64,000 bases of DNA from Rhodoferax sp. (GTDB taxonomy: Bacteria; Pseudomonadota; Gammaproteobacteria; Burkholderiales; Burkholderiaceae_C). This document shows, one piece after another, positions 20,064 to 29,562 of the stretch (its first letter is position 1; every line of letters starts with the position of its first letter). A program made the position numbers and the translations under genes. The notes under the pieces were generated by a model. The model made no database searches. It was not told where the DNA came from and saw nothing but the letters and a program-made list of their open reading frames with translations. The stretch is from assembly GCA_024235935.1 (NCBI GenBank), contig JACKLL010000007.1:124001-188000 (forward strand). Reading direction: 5' to 3'.

Positions 20064-20975
20064 ATGCACTACCAATCGATACTCGAATCCGTGGCAGCCG
20101 ACGTGGCGCCGATGGTTGGCGGAGGCCGCGTGGCCAACTACATCCCGGCTCTGGCCTGTATTCCGATCCAGCAGTTCGGCATCGCCTTGCACACCGTCGA
20201 TGGGCAACAGGCCTGGGCGGGTGACGCACGTACGCCGTTCTCGATCCAGAGCGTGTCCAAGGTGCTGGGGCTCACGCTTGCCCTGCAGGCACTGGGCAAC
20301 ACGCTGTGGGAGCGGATCGGCCGCGAACCGTCGGGCAATGCGTTCAACTCGCTGCTGCAGCTGGAGAACGAGCAGGGCAAACCCCGCAACCCCTTCATCA
20401 ATGCCGGCGCATTGTGCGTGGCCGACCGCCTGGTCTCGGCCCACATCCAGCCCGCGCAGGCGTTTGCCGATCTCGGTCTGCGCCTGCACGGCAAGCCCTT
20501 TGTATTCGACGACGAGGTGGCGCGCTCGGAACGGGAGACCGGTTTTCGCAATGCCGCGCTGATCAACTTCATCAAGAGCTTCAAGCAGATCGACAACGAC
20601 GTCGAGACGGTGCTCGACCTGTACTGCCGGCAATGCGCCATCGTGTCCGACTGCGTGCAGCTGGCCCGATCGTTCAGCTACCTCGCCAACGCCGGCGTGC
20701 AGCCGGGCACCGGCGAGACGATTCTGTCGAGCGAGCAGGCACGGCGCGTCAACTCCGTGATGCTGACCTGCGGCACCTACGACGCAGCCGGCGAGTTCGC
20801 GTTCAAGGTCGGCCTGCCCTGCAAGAGCGGCGTTGGCGGCGCCATCGTCGCCGTCGTGCCCGGACAGATGGTGCTGTGCGCCTGGTCGCCCGGGCTGGAC
20901 GAGACCGGCAATTCGATGGCCGCGCGCCGGGCGCTGGAACTGTTCGTGACGCGCACCGGACTGTCGGTGTTCTGA
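20064..20975 (+). CDS. glsA: Glutaminase
   Basis: A 303-residue serine-dependent beta-lactamase-fold glutaminase (glutamine to glutamate plus ammonia). The active-site Ser-X-X-Lys is in 'PFSIQSVSKVLGL'; 'NPFINAGA' and 'CGTYDAAGEFAFKVGLPCKSGVGGAI' are the other signature blocks, and the length is typical. I took the ATG at 20064; an in-frame GTG at 20040 would add eight residues. It is convergent with the alcohol dehydrogenase gene. Confidence 0.93.
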   Translation: MHYQSILESVAADVAPMVGGGRVANYIPALACIPIQQFGIALHTVDGQQAWAGDARTPFSIQSVSKVLGLTLALQALGNTLWERIGREPSGNAFNSLLQLENEQGKPRNPFINAGALCVADRLVSAHIQPAQAFADLGLRLHGKPFVFDDEVARSERETGFRNAALINFIKSFKQIDNDVETVLDLYCRQCAIVSDCVQLARSFSYLANAGVQPGTGETILSSEQARRVNSVMLTCGTYDAAGEFAFKVGLPCKSGVGGAIVAVVPGQMVLCAWSPGLDETGNSMAARRALELFVTRTGLSVF

Positions 20976-20985
20976 CGTCGCGACA

Positions 20986-21007
20986 ACGGCGCCCCTTCCA
21001 GCGCCGT
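20986..21007. terminator. Hairpin between convergent glsA and alcohol dehydrogenase genes
   Basis: ACGGCGC (20986-20992) pairs with GCGCCGT (21001-21007) around an 8-base loop, 11 bp after the glutaminase stop and 24 bp before the end of the opposing gene. It is symmetric but lacks a T-run. Confidence 0.45.
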
Positions 21008-21030
21008 CAACGGCAGCTGCAGCGGCGTGT

Positions 21031-22128
21031 TCAGGGTTTGATCGCGACCTTCAATACGCCGTCGCGCTGGTGGGAAAACAAGTCGTAGGCTTCGACGATG
21101 TTCTCCAGCTTGTAGTGGTGGGTGACCATCGCACCCAGGTCGACCCGGCCGGATGCAATCACCGCCATCAGGCGGCGCATGCGCTCCTTGCCACCCGGGC
21201 ACAGGGCGGTGTTGATGCGGTTGTCACCCAGGCCGGCGGCGAAGGCCGATAGCGGAATCGTCAGGTCGCTCGAATAGACGCCCAGGCTGGACAAGGTGCC
21301 ACCGGGCTTGAGCACACGCAAGGCCGACTCGAAGGTCGACTGCAGGCCCAGCGCCTCGATCGAGGCGTCTGCGCCGCGGCCACCGGTGAGTTTCATGATC
21401 TCGTCGACCACGTCGCAGTTGTTGAAGTTGAGCGTCACGTCGGCGCCCATCTTCTTCGAGATGCCCAGCCGGTGGTCGTTGCCGTCCACGGTGATGATGG
21501 TGGTGGCGCCCATCAGGCGTGCGCCGGCGGTGGCACACAGGCCGATCGGGCCCTGCGCAAACACCACCACGGTGTCGCCGATGCGGATGTTGGCGTTCTC
21601 CGCACCCTTGAAGCCGGTGGACATGATGTCCGGACACATCAGCACCTGCTCGTCGCTCAGGCCGTCGGGGATGGGCGCGAGGTTGGCCTGGGCATCGGGC
21701 ACCAGCACGTATTCGGCCTGCGTGCCGTCGATCAGGTTGCCGAAGCGCCAGCCGGCGGTGGCCTTGTAGCCATGGCAGCCACAGCGGCCGGACGGGATCA
21801 GGTAGCTGCCGTCCTGTGACGGCACACCATCCTGCGCGGCATAGGAGTTGAAGTTGGGGCAGATCGCGCCGGCAATGACACGCTGGCCCTCGGTGTAGCC
21901 CTGCACGGCGCTGCCGAGTTTCTCGATCACGCCCACCGGTTCGTGCCCCACCGTCAGGCCCTTGGCCACCGGGTACTCGCCCTTGAGGATGTGGACGTCA
22001 GTGCCGCAGATCGTGGTGGTGGTGATGCGCATCAGCGCGTCGTTGGGGCCGACATCGGGAATCGGCTTGTCGGCCAGTTCGATGCGACCGGGTTCTACGA
22101 AGGTCGCGGCTTTCATCATGCGGGTCAT
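21031..22128 (-). CDS. Zinc-dependent alcohol dehydrogenase (medium-chain)
   Basis: A 365-residue MDR enzyme. Catalytic zinc ligands are recognisable as Cys in 'CGTDVHILKGEYPV', His-Glu in 'GHEPVGV' and Asp in 'CPDIMSTGFKGAENA', the Cys/His/Asp arrangement of Thermoanaerobacter-type secondary alcohol dehydrogenases. 'GPIGLCATAGARLMGA' is the Rossmann loop. It oxidises an alcohol with NAD(P); the substrate is unknown. I chose the ATG at 22128 because it follows GAGAGGA and begins the conserved 'MKAATFVEPG' block; an extended frame upstream is unrelated sequence. Confidence 0.88.
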   Translation of the reverse strand: MTRMMKAATFVEPGRIELADKPIPDVGPNDALMRITTTTICGTDVHILKGEYPVAKGLTVGHEPVGVIEKLGSAVQGYTEGQRVIAGAICPNFNSYAAQDGVPSQDGSYLIPSGRCGCHGYKATAGWRFGNLIDGTQAEYVLVPDAQANLAPIPDGLSDEQVLMCPDIMSTGFKGAENANIRIGDTVVVFAQGPIGLCATAGARLMGATTIITVDGNDHRLGISKKMGADVTLNFNNCDVVDEIMKLTGGRGADASIEALGLQSTFESALRVLKPGGTLSSLGVYSSDLTIPLSAFAAGLGDNRINTALCPGGKERMRRLMAVIASGRVDLGAMVTHHYKLENIVEAYDLFSHQRDGVLKVAIKP

Positions 22129-22339
22129 ATGCAAATCCTCTCCAGGTTCGCCGGTCCGTGGGGACCGAAGCGGCGCAGCGTGCCCTGCAGGCGCAAGGCA
22201 CTGTCGTCGCCACATGGCACATGCTACGGGTGATCGCCGCTGTCGTGGCGCGCAATGGCCGGCATGTTGATCTGCATCAGCAATCGGGCCGACGCGCCGG
22301 CCCGGCCGCCAGCGGATCCGGCGCGTTCCGGGCGCCGGA

Positions 22340-23500
22340 TCACGCCGCAGCGGGCTGCTGCCCAGCCTGCCGCTGCTGTCGCTCCAGCGCCGCCAGCGTC
22401 GACAACAGACCGTCCTTGTCGGGATAACACCCCTGCAACCAGCGTTTGCCGGTGCCGCAATAGCCTTTGCGGGCATGCAGGATACGGGTGTTGTCGACGA
22501 TGAAGCATTCGCCCGGTTCGAGTTTGAAGCTGACCTCCATCGCCGGGTCGTCGATGATCTCGCCCAGGCGCCGGTAGGCCGCATAGTAGTCGGCCATGCG
22601 GTCGAACGGCACGTCGGTGATGGCGGCCGTGGAGCGGTTGTTGAAGCGAATGGCGACGATTTCGCCGTCGGGCGCCAGCTCGATCATCGGACGGCGCGCA
22701 CGCAGGCAGACACCGGCCTCACCCGCGTATTCGTAGCGCGCGCAGTGCTGCGTCAGCAGGTCGAACCCAGCCGGGTTCTCGGCCTTGAGGCGCTGCGCCG
22801 CCCGAAATCCGTCGACCACCATGCTCTCGCCACCTTCGGCCGAATTCTCCAGGCAGTACAGGATCTGCATCGTCGGCACCGGGTCGCGGTAGGGGTTGTC
22901 GGTATGCGCCTGCAGCCCCAGGCCGGTGTAGGCCAGGTTGGTCGGGTTGACCTCGGTGCGCACTTCGAAATAGACGCCGTAGTTGGTCTCGCGCACGAAA
23001 CCGAAGAGCGCGGCCACCTGCAGCAACGCGCCCGGCTCGACCGGACCGCCGGCGAGCTTGGCGAAACCATAACGGCGCACCTGGGCCAGCCACGCACGCA
23101 GCGCCGCAGGGTCGCGCTGCACCGCGCCGAAGTCCCCGATGGGCACCGCGTCCATCAGGCCGCGGTCCCAGGTGGTGATGGAGTCGCTGGTCCAGCCCGA
23201 CGTCCGCGGCGCAACACGGTCATAGGCATGGGCCCGCAGCCAGGCGATGTCGTAGTCGACACGCTTGTCTTCCGGCGCAAAGTGCACCGTCAAAAGGCCG
23301 CTGTGGACGACGGCCGACAGGATGCGGGTGTCAGGCGGTATGTCGCGCAGTGCAATCAGACGCTGACCGTTGCCGGGTGCGCGGGTGGCAGCATCCCAGG
23401 CGTTGTCGCGCAGCCAGATGGCATGGAACCGCAGCGATTCGCCACGCGCGTCCCGCAGTGCCAGCATGCTGCCGTCGGGCTGTACGTCGACCTTGACCAT
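22340..23500 (-). CDS. TauD/TfdA-type dioxygenase, gamma-butyrobetaine hydroxylase-like
   Basis: A 386-residue Fe(II)/2-oxoglutarate oxygenase. The N-terminal ~90 residues match the GBBH-like domain ('RFHAIWLRDNAWD') and the catalytic domain has the iron ligands in 'LQAHTDNPYRDPVP' (HxD) and 'RILHARKGY', with the 2-oxoglutarate arginine in 'GKRWLQGCY'. GBBH makes carnitine from gamma-butyrobetaine; the usual cysteine zinc ligands of the N-terminal domain ('RDNCxCPxC') are absent here, so the exact substrate is uncertain. A GGAG lies upstream of the ATG at 23500. It is followed, same strand, by the alcohol dehydrogenase gene. Confidence 0.82.
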   Translation of the reverse strand: MVKVDVQPDGSMLALRDARGESLRFHAIWLRDNAWDAATRAPGNGQRLIALRDIPPDTRILSAVVHSGLLTVHFAPEDKRVDYDIAWLRAHAYDRVAPRTSGWTSDSITTWDRGLMDAVPIGDFGAVQRDPAALRAWLAQVRRYGFAKLAGGPVEPGALLQVAALFGFVRETNYGVYFEVRTEVNPTNLAYTGLGLQAHTDNPYRDPVPTMQILYCLENSAEGGESMVVDGFRAAQRLKAENPAGFDLLTQHCARYEYAGEAGVCLRARRPMIELAPDGEIVAIRFNNRSTAAITDVPFDRMADYYAAYRRLGEIIDDPAMEVSFKLEPGECFIVDNTRILHARKGYCGTGKRWLQGCYPDKDGLLSTLAALERQQRQAGQQPAAA

Positions 23501-23562
23501 AAAACGATCTCCGTTCCTCGGAATGCTCCGAATTGTGCGCCATCGGATCTCCGCGGGCCTGG

Positions 23563-24741
23563 TCAGGCCCGCGCCAGCGCCTGCTCCAGATCCGCGATCA
23601 GGTCGTCGGCGTTTTCGATGCCGGCCGAATACCGGATCAGACCCTCCGGTATGCCGGCATCGGCGCGCTCCTGCGCGCTGAGTTCGACATGGCTGGTGGT
23701 GCGCGGCGGCCCGACCAGGGTGCCGACCGACCCCAGGCTGGCCGCCTTGTGCGCCAGTTTCAGGCTCTGGAGCACCACGACCACGCTGTCGAAGCCGCCC
23801 TTGAGCGAGAAGCTCAGCATGCCGCCGAAGCCGTGCATCTGCTTCTTCGCAATAGCATGGTTCGGATGCTCCGGCAGGCCGGGGTAGAACACCTGGTCGA
23901 CCTTGGGATGCCCGGCCAGAAAGCGGGCCACGGCCATGCCGTTCTCGTTGTGGCGCAGCATGCGCAGCTCCAGCGTCTTCATGCCGCGCACGATCATCGA
24001 TGCCGGCTGCGCATGCAGCGATGCGCCGGTGATCTCGCGGTAGTGGTAGATGCGATCGACCAGACTCTTGCGCCCGACCACCAGGCCGCCCATGGCATCG
24101 GAATGGCCGTTGAGGTACTTGGTGGCGCTGTACACCACCAGGTCGGCCCCCAGTGCCAGCGGACGCTGGTTGACCGGTGTATTGAAGGTGTTGTCGACCA
24201 CCACGATGGCACCCACCGCATGCGCCGCCTTGGCCAGCCGTTCGATGTCGACGATCTTCATCGTCGGGTTGGTCGGCGTCTCGAGATACAGCACCGTGCA
24301 GCCTTTGGACACTTCACGCTCGATGGCCGCAAAGTCACTGGTGTCGCACAGGTGCACCTCGACCTGCATGCGTGGCAGGAACTCGATGAAGACCTTGTTC
24401 GAGCCGCCATAGGTGTCCTTGATCGACACCACCCGGTCGCCGGCCTTGAGCAAGGCGAACAGCGTATTGCTGATCGCCGCCATGCCGGTCGAGAAGCTGG
24501 TCGCCTCTTCGCCGCCGTCGAGGATGCGGATCTTGTCTTCCAGCGGGCGCACGGTCGGGTTGGTGTTGCGCGAATAGATATGCCCCGGCTTCTTTCCCAG
24601 TGCCACGTCGAACCAGTCGTCCATGGCCTCGAAGCCGAAGGTCACGGAGTTGTAAACCGGGGTGACGATCGCCCCCTCGCTGGCCAGCTTTCCTTCGCCG
24701 GCCCAGACCGATGCCGTACCCGTGTTTGTCGTCGTGTCCAT
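23563..24741 (-). CDS. Cystathionine gamma-synthase family PLP enzyme
   Basis: A 392-residue Cys/Met-metabolism PLP enzyme. The PLP lysine is in 'VYSATKYLNGHSDAMGG' (Lys ~208); 'TPTNPTMKIVDI' and 'VVDNTFNTPVNQRPL' are cofactor-contact blocks, and 'IYSRNTNPTVRPLE' holds the Tyr-Arg from the neighbouring subunit. It could be a cystathionine gamma-synthase, O-acylhomoserine sulfhydrylase or methionine gamma-lyase; sequence alone does not separate them. The start at 24741 has a perfect AAGGAGG ~10 bases upstream, so the 41 extra upstream codons are not used. Confidence 0.88.
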   Translation of the reverse strand: MDTTTNTGTASVWAGEGKLASEGAIVTPVYNSVTFGFEAMDDWFDVALGKKPGHIYSRNTNPTVRPLEDKIRILDGGEEATSFSTGMAAISNTLFALLKAGDRVVSIKDTYGGSNKVFIEFLPRMQVEVHLCDTSDFAAIEREVSKGCTVLYLETPTNPTMKIVDIERLAKAAHAVGAIVVVDNTFNTPVNQRPLALGADLVVYSATKYLNGHSDAMGGLVVGRKSLVDRIYHYREITGASLHAQPASMIVRGMKTLELRMLRHNENGMAVARFLAGHPKVDQVFYPGLPEHPNHAIAKKQMHGFGGMLSFSLKGGFDSVVVVLQSLKLAHKAASLGSVGTLVGPPRTTSHVELSAQERADAGIPEGLIRYSAGIENADDLIADLEQALARA

Positions 24742-24889
24742 GGTATTTGCCTCCTTGCGGGGTGGTGCAGTGCCACCGTTGTATTGCACGACGACTCTAT
24801 CATTGCCCTTTGTCGCGAATGGCGCGATGGCCGGGCCCGCCTCGGCCGCAGGGACACACGACATCCGGAATCACGATCAAGGACGACAC

Positions 24890-25972
24890 ATGCGCATATT
24901 CATGGCTCCGGCCTGCTACATCCAGGGACCGGGAGCAATGGCACGGCTGCCGGAGGTGGCGCGCCGCCACGGCGAGCGGCCATGGCTGATCGCCGACGCC
25001 GGCATCATGGCCATGCTCGAACCGGAACTGCGCGCGAGCTTCGGCGCTGCGGGACTGGTGCTGCAGCTGCAGGCCTTTGACGGCGAGATCACGCATGCAC
25101 GCCTGGATGCATGGGCAGCGCAGGCGCGGCCCGAACAGCCGACCGTCGTCGTCGGCATCGGCGGCGGCAAGGTGCTGGACGTGGCCAAGGGCGTGGCATT
25201 GCGCCTGGGCCTGCAGATGATCAGCGTGCCCACCATTGCGTCGACCGACGCTCCCGCCAGCCGCGGCGTCGTCATCTACCACGAGGACCACAGCCTGGCG
25301 GGTGTCGAGCAGATGCCGCGCAACCCCGATTGCGTGCTGGTCGACACCGACTGGATCGCCCGCGCGCCAGCCCGCTTTCTCAGTGCCGGCATCGGCGATG
25401 CGATTGCCAAGAAGTTCGAGGCCGAAGCCTGCCTGGCGTCCGGCGGACGGAACAAGCATGGCACGCCACCATCGCTGACCGCCATGGCGGTTGCCGAGAC
25501 CTGCTACACCACCTTGCGTGCGCATGGCGCTGCGGCCATGCGTGCGTGCGCGGCGCAGACCCCGGACGCTGCCCTCGAGTCCGTCGTCGAAACCTGCGTG
25601 CTGATGAGTGCGCTGGCCTTCGAGAACGGCGGCCTGTCACTGGCACATGCGATGGCGCTGGGCCTCACGCAGGCCCGCGGCGTGGCGCAGCGACTGCATG
25701 GCGAGCACGTGGCCTATGGCCTGCTGGTGCAGTTCGCGCTCGAAGGCCGTGGCGACGCGACGATTCTCGACATGGCCGCGTTCTACCGGTCGGTGGCCCT
25801 GCCGGTGACGCTGGCCGAGCTGGACATGCCGGATCCCGCCGAGGCGGAACTAGCCGAGATCGCGCGGGCCAACCTGGCCTCGCCGCGCCCGCCCAACACG
25901 ACAGTGGCGCTCGACCTGCCAACGGTGGTGCAGGCATTTCGCCGCGTCGAAAGCCTGGTCGTGCGGGTCTGA
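24890..25972 (+). CDS. gldA: Glycerol dehydrogenase (iron/zinc-containing ADH family)
   Basis: A 360-residue enzyme of the GldA group, oxidising glycerol to dihydroxyacetone with NAD+. NAD-binding 'GIGGGKVLDVAKGVA' is at ~residues 85-100; metal ligands are Asp in 'AGIGDAIAKKFEAEA' and two His in 'LSLAHAMALGL' and 'HGEHVAYG'. The ATG at 24890 begins the conserved 'MAPACYIQGPGA' region. It is divergent from the cystathionine gamma-synthase-like gene (148-bp gap) and convergent with the cytochrome c gene. Confidence 0.9.
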   Translation: MRIFMAPACYIQGPGAMARLPEVARRHGERPWLIADAGIMAMLEPELRASFGAAGLVLQLQAFDGEITHARLDAWAAQARPEQPTVVVGIGGGKVLDVAKGVALRLGLQMISVPTIASTDAPASRGVVIYHEDHSLAGVEQMPRNPDCVLVDTDWIARAPARFLSAGIGDAIAKKFEAEACLASGGRNKHGTPPSLTAMAVAETCYTTLRAHGAAAMRACAAQTPDAALESVVETCVLMSALAFENGGLSLAHAMALGLTQARGVAQRLHGEHVAYGLLVQFALEGRGDATILDMAAFYRSVALPVTLAELDMPDPAEAELAEIARANLASPRPPNTTVALDLPTVVQAFRRVESLVVRV

Positions 25973-26063
25973 GTCCGGGCGACCGGCACCCGGCTCCGGC
26001 CATCTTGGCGATGGCCTGCGGGGCGACCCACGGCTGTCGATCAGGAGCGACGTGCGTCGTGCC

Positions 26064-26927
26064 TTACTTGCCTGCGAACGTCTGCGGCCTGAGCGAACGC
26101 AGGTAAGCCACCAGTGCCGCCATGTCGGCGTCGCTGATGCTCTTGTAGAAGGCAAATCCCATCGGCGGCTTGTAGGGCTTGCCGTCGCGATCCACCCCCT
26201 CGCGCACGGCCTTGATGATCTGCGCGTCGGTCCAGTCCTTGAGCCCGGTCGGATGGGGCGTGAGGTTGCGCGAGACACTCTCGCCCCAAGGCCCCGGGAT
26301 TTTCTGACCGCCGGCGCCCAGCTTGTCGAGTTGCAACATGCCCTTGTCGTCACGCGGCGTATGGCATTCCATGCAGTGCCCGATGTTGGCCAGGTACTCG
26401 CCATAGGCGCGCTTGTTGCTGGCAGGCGTCGACTTCACGCTGGTGATCGGCGGGCCATATGCCGGCGGCAGCGCAATGTTGTACCTGGATTTCGCCACCG
26501 GGTTTTTCACCGGCGGCAGCGCACGCAGATACGCAATGATGGCGGCCAGGTCGCTGTCGGAGAAGTGGCGGTAGAACGCGATTGGCATCGGCGGGCCGAT
26601 GACACTCTTGTCGGGCCGTATGCCTTCGCGGATGGCCTTGGCCAGCTGGGCATCGGTCCACTTGCCGATGCCGGTCTCCATATCCGGCGTGATGTTCGAC
26701 GCGACGGCATTGAACGCCGGATCGTCGAATGCCATGCCGCCGGACAGGCCCTTGTCGAACAGCGGCTCGCCCTTGGCTCCGCGCGCGATGTGGCAGTTGC
26801 CGCAGGCGACCACGCCTTCGACCAGGTATTTGCCACGCGCCAGGCTTGCGGCATCGGTGGCCGCTGCGACCCCGGCACCCCCCAGCATCAACAAAGCCGT
26901 CGAGACAATCGCCGTACGCAGTCGCAT
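26064..26927 (-). CDS. Diheme cytochrome c family protein
   Basis: A 287-residue periplasmic electron carrier. After a signal peptide (residues ~1-25) there are two heme-c sites, CGNCH (~42-46) and CMECH (~183-187), each followed by a repeated block with axial-ligand Met in 'PMPIAFYRHFSDSDLAAI' and 'PPMGFAFYKSISDADMAAL'. The tandem duplication is typical of the cytochrome subunit of alcohol/aldehyde/gluconate-type dehydrogenases. No such dehydrogenase is adjacent, so its partner is unknown. Confidence 0.9.
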   Translation of the reverse strand: MRLRTAIVSTALLMLGGAGVAAATDAASLARGKYLVEGVVACGNCHIARGAKGEPLFDKGLSGGMAFDDPAFNAVASNITPDMETGIGKWTDAQLAKAIREGIRPDKSVIGPPMPIAFYRHFSDSDLAAIIAYLRALPPVKNPVAKSRYNIALPPAYGPPITSVKSTPASNKRAYGEYLANIGHCMECHTPRDDKGMLQLDKLGAGGQKIPGPWGESVSRNLTPHPTGLKDWTDAQIIKAVREGVDRDGKPYKPPMGFAFYKSISDADMAALVAYLRSLRPQTFAGK

Positions 26928-27035
26928 GGGGCCTCCAGCAAGAAGAAGAGCACCCCACGGCGCACGGGCCGCGGGGCGAGCGGAAGTTACCACGCCACGC
27001 GGACCCTGCGCAAGCCCCCGCGCCGGACCCGACGA

Positions 27036-28172
27036 TCAGGCGGTGATTTCTCGCGCCGTGATCTGGTAGCGGAAGCTGTCCGGTGCGTAGTGGTCTAGCC
27101 GACCGGACGCGTTCTCGCCCATCGGATACATCAGGAATCCGAGCTTGGGGCCCTTGGACTGGGGCAATACCACGTCGTGGGCGACGTTGTACGCCATCCA
27201 GTTGCCTTCCCAGCCGCCGAACAGCGCCTTCTTGACGGGAGCGACGATCGGGTTGGCCGGGGACTTGATCCATTCGGCGGTTTCCTGGCGCATCACCTTG
27301 GTCACGTCGGCCGGATCCATGGCCACCCAGCCATGGCCACTGAGCCAGACCTCGGCGCGGCAGTGCTGTGCGCCCTTGAGGCTGGCCGGATTGCCGCCCA
27401 GCTCCTTGTAGCCGAAGGCCGACGGCACCAGGCGCAGGCCGTAGACGTCGCGTGCGGGAACACCCACCGAGCGGCACATGCCGACGAACAGCGAATTGAG
27501 GTCGGCGCACTTGCCGCCCAGGTTGCCGGTCTCCAGCATGGTCTGGATATCGCCTTCGCCGCAGCCCTTGACCTTGGGTTCGCGGAAGGTGTTGGCAATG
27601 ATCCAGTCATAGATGCGCTGCGTCTTCTCGACGTCGCTGCGTGCGCCGCGTACCGCCTCCTGCGCGGTCTTGCGCACGATGCCGTCGGTAGGCAACATTT
27701 CGGTGGCGGCGGTCCAGTAGGCCCGCGCGGCGGCGTCCTCGGGAACCGGCTTGCGCGCGGACCAGTCGATCGACCGGTCCTGCGTCTGGATGCGGCTGGT
27801 CAGTTCGACATGGGGCTGCGCGACCGACTCGGCGAACTCCACCAGCAACATGCGGGCGCCATAGCGTTCGTCATTGGTCATCAGCGTCGTGCCGTTGCTG
27901 GCATACGTGCTCTCCAGCGACTGCTGCCAGTCGGTGTTGACCGACGGGACCGGCAGCCACACCCGGGTGACGCCGTCGACTCGGGGAATGTCGACCCGGG
28001 TCGTGACCTCGAAGCTGCGCCAGCGTCCGGCCTGGGGCGCGAATCGCCGCTCGGTTGCGGGCGGGGTGGCCGCGTGCGCGGTGTGCAGGGACGGCAGCGC
28101 AATGGCAGCCGTGGCCGCAGCCAGTTGTCGAACGAAAACGCGGCGCGCAGGCGCCGTCTTTACGGTGGTCAT
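27036..28172 (-). CDS. Transglutaminase-like domain protein, exported
   Basis: A 378-residue protein with a twin-arginine-like signal ('ARRVFVRQLAAATAAIALP', cut near 'AHAA'). The transglutaminase core has the cysteine in 'LGGKCADLNSLFVGM' (~222), the histidine in 'AQHCRAEVWLSGHGW' and the aspartate in 'AMDPAD', a complete Cys-His-Asp triad. Such periplasmic proteins are usually proteases or amidases rather than cross-linkers. I chose the ATG at 28172, just before the signal. It lies between cytochrome c and TlpA-like genes on the same strand. Confidence 0.85.
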   Translation of the reverse strand: MTTVKTAPARRVFVRQLAAATAAIALPSLHTAHAATPPATERRFAPQAGRWRSFEVTTRVDIPRVDGVTRVWLPVPSVNTDWQQSLESTYASNGTTLMTNDERYGARMLLVEFAESVAQPHVELTSRIQTQDRSIDWSARKPVPEDAAARAYWTAATEMLPTDGIVRKTAQEAVRGARSDVEKTQRIYDWIIANTFREPKVKGCGEGDIQTMLETGNLGGKCADLNSLFVGMCRSVGVPARDVYGLRLVPSAFGYKELGGNPASLKGAQHCRAEVWLSGHGWVAMDPADVTKVMRQETAEWIKSPANPIVAPVKKALFGGWEGNWMAYNVAHDVVLPQSKGPKLGFLMYPMGENASGRLDHYAPDSFRYQITAREITA

Positions 28173-28260
28173 GATGAGAACTCCGGAATAGTGAAAAGAC
28201 AGGCCGGAGGCGTACATCCAGGTACCCCGCCATGGCCGGCCGCCATTATCGCTGTCGCTG

Positions 28261-28809
28261 CTACGGTGTCTTCTTGCCCGCCGCTCGGAGCAGCGGCGCT
28301 ACCAGGGCCGTCGCCTGCGGGCCGGTCCAGTCGAGTTCCCCGCGCACGATCGCCTTGACCTGCCCGTCGGCCGCGACCAGCACCGTGGACGGAAACACCT
28401 TGACCTGCCACTGCCGCGCGATGGCACCCTGGGGATCGAGCAGCACCGGCAGTTCCAGCCCGGTGCGCTGCACGAAACGCTGCGCCACCGGCGCCGATTC
28501 CTTGAAGTTCACGGCCAGCACCACCAGCGCGTCGGGGCCCTGCGCATGCGCCAGCGCCTGCAAGGACGGCATCTCTGCCTGGCACGGTGCGCACCAGCTG
28601 GCCCAGAAGTTGATCAGCACCGCCTTGCCGCGCAGATCGGCCAGCCGCCAGGCCTGCCCCTGCAGGTCACGCGCCTGCAACTCGGGCACCACCTTGCCGG
28701 CCGGCCAAGGGGATACATCGAAGCCCTGCGCGTGCAGGCCCGTGGCGATCAGCAAGACCATGCAGCCCATGACGACGGCCCGGGCGAACCGTAGCGGATG
28801 AAATTGCAA
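28261..28809 (-). CDS. TlpA/ResA-like thioredoxin, exported
   Basis: A membrane-anchored or secreted thiol-disulfide protein: hydrophobic N-terminal segment ('VVMGCMVLLIATGLHAQ'), then a thioredoxin fold with CxxC in 'FWASWCAPCQAEMP' and the cis-proline strand 'VKVFPSTVLV'. TlpA-type proteins reduce periplasmic cysteines, for example in cytochrome c maturation, fitting the nearby cytochrome c gene. The start is uncertain: TTG at 28809 has GAGGA five bases upstream and gives 182 residues; the first downstream ATG (28770) would leave a short but workable signal sequence. Confidence 0.83.
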   Translation of the reverse strand: MQFHPLRFARAVVMGCMVLLIATGLHAQGFDVSPWPAGKVVPELQARDLQGQAWRLADLRGKAVLINFWASWCAPCQAEMPSLQALAHAQGPDALVVLAVNFKESAPVAQRFVQRTGLELPVLLDPQGAIARQWQVKVFPSTVLVAADGQVKAIVRGELDWTGPQATALVAPLLRAAGKKTP

Positions 28810-28956
28810 GAGAGTCCTCGTCGGCGGCCGGGCACCATGCCCACCCGTCGACCGATTCTGCCAGCGACCAAAACCATCGGGCCAGGGCGCGTCTGTCCGC
28901 CGGGGTGGCGCCCGTCCCTGCTTGCGGCACTCAGGCAGCCGCACCGCCATGTGCGA

Positions 28957-29562
28957 TCAGCGGGCCGCCAGCCGCGTGGCAATCCCCGTCACATGCCTGC
29001 CCTGGAAACGTGCCATGCCCAGTTCCTGTTCGCTCGGCTGGCGTTCGCCCTGGCCACCGGCAATCGTGGATGCGCCGTAAGGACTGCCGCCCTTGATCTC
29101 GTCCAGACCGGTCTGGCGGGATTCGCTGTAGGGCAGCCCGACCAGGACCATGCCATGGTGCAGCAAGGTGGTGTGAAAACTCAGGATGGTGCTTTCCTGG
29201 CCGCCATGCTGGGTAGCCGATGAGGTGAAGACACTGCCGACCTTGCCGATCAGCGCACCTTTGGCCCACAGCCCGCCGGTCTGGTCGAGGAAGGTTCGCA
29301 TCTGGCCGGTCATGTTGCCGAAGCGGGTCGGGGTACCGAAGATGATCGCATCGTAGTCGGCCAGTTCGTCCGGCTTGGCCACCGGTGCGACTTGCCCGAG
29401 TTTTCCGCCGACACGCTTGACGTCGTCGTCGGACATGGTCTCCGGCACCCGCTTGATGATCACGTCGGCGCCGTCGACCTCACGCGCACCGTCAGCCTGC
29501 GCCTGCGCCATGCGCTCGATATGCCCGTACATGCTGTGATAAAGAATCAGAATCCGTGCCAT
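28957..29562 (-). CDS. wrbA: NAD(P)H:quinone oxidoreductase WrbA
   Basis: A 201-residue flavodoxin-like quinone reductase that gives two-electron reduction of quinones and limits redox cycling. FMN-binding loop 'YHSMYGHIERMAQA' is at residues ~8-20; 'FGTPTRFGNMTGQMRTFLDQTG' and 'TSSATQHGGQESTI' are WrbA signatures, and the length fits (198-200). It is divergent from the catalase gene, consistent with an oxidative-stress locus. Confidence 0.95.
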   Translation of the reverse strand: MARILILYHSMYGHIERMAQAQADGAREVDGADVIIKRVPETMSDDDVKRVGGKLGQVAPVAKPDELADYDAIIFGTPTRFGNMTGQMRTFLDQTGGLWAKGALIGKVGSVFTSSATQHGGQESTILSFHTTLLHHGMVLVGLPYSESRQTGLDEIKGGSPYGASTIAGGQGERQPSEQELGMARFQGRHVTGIATRLAAR

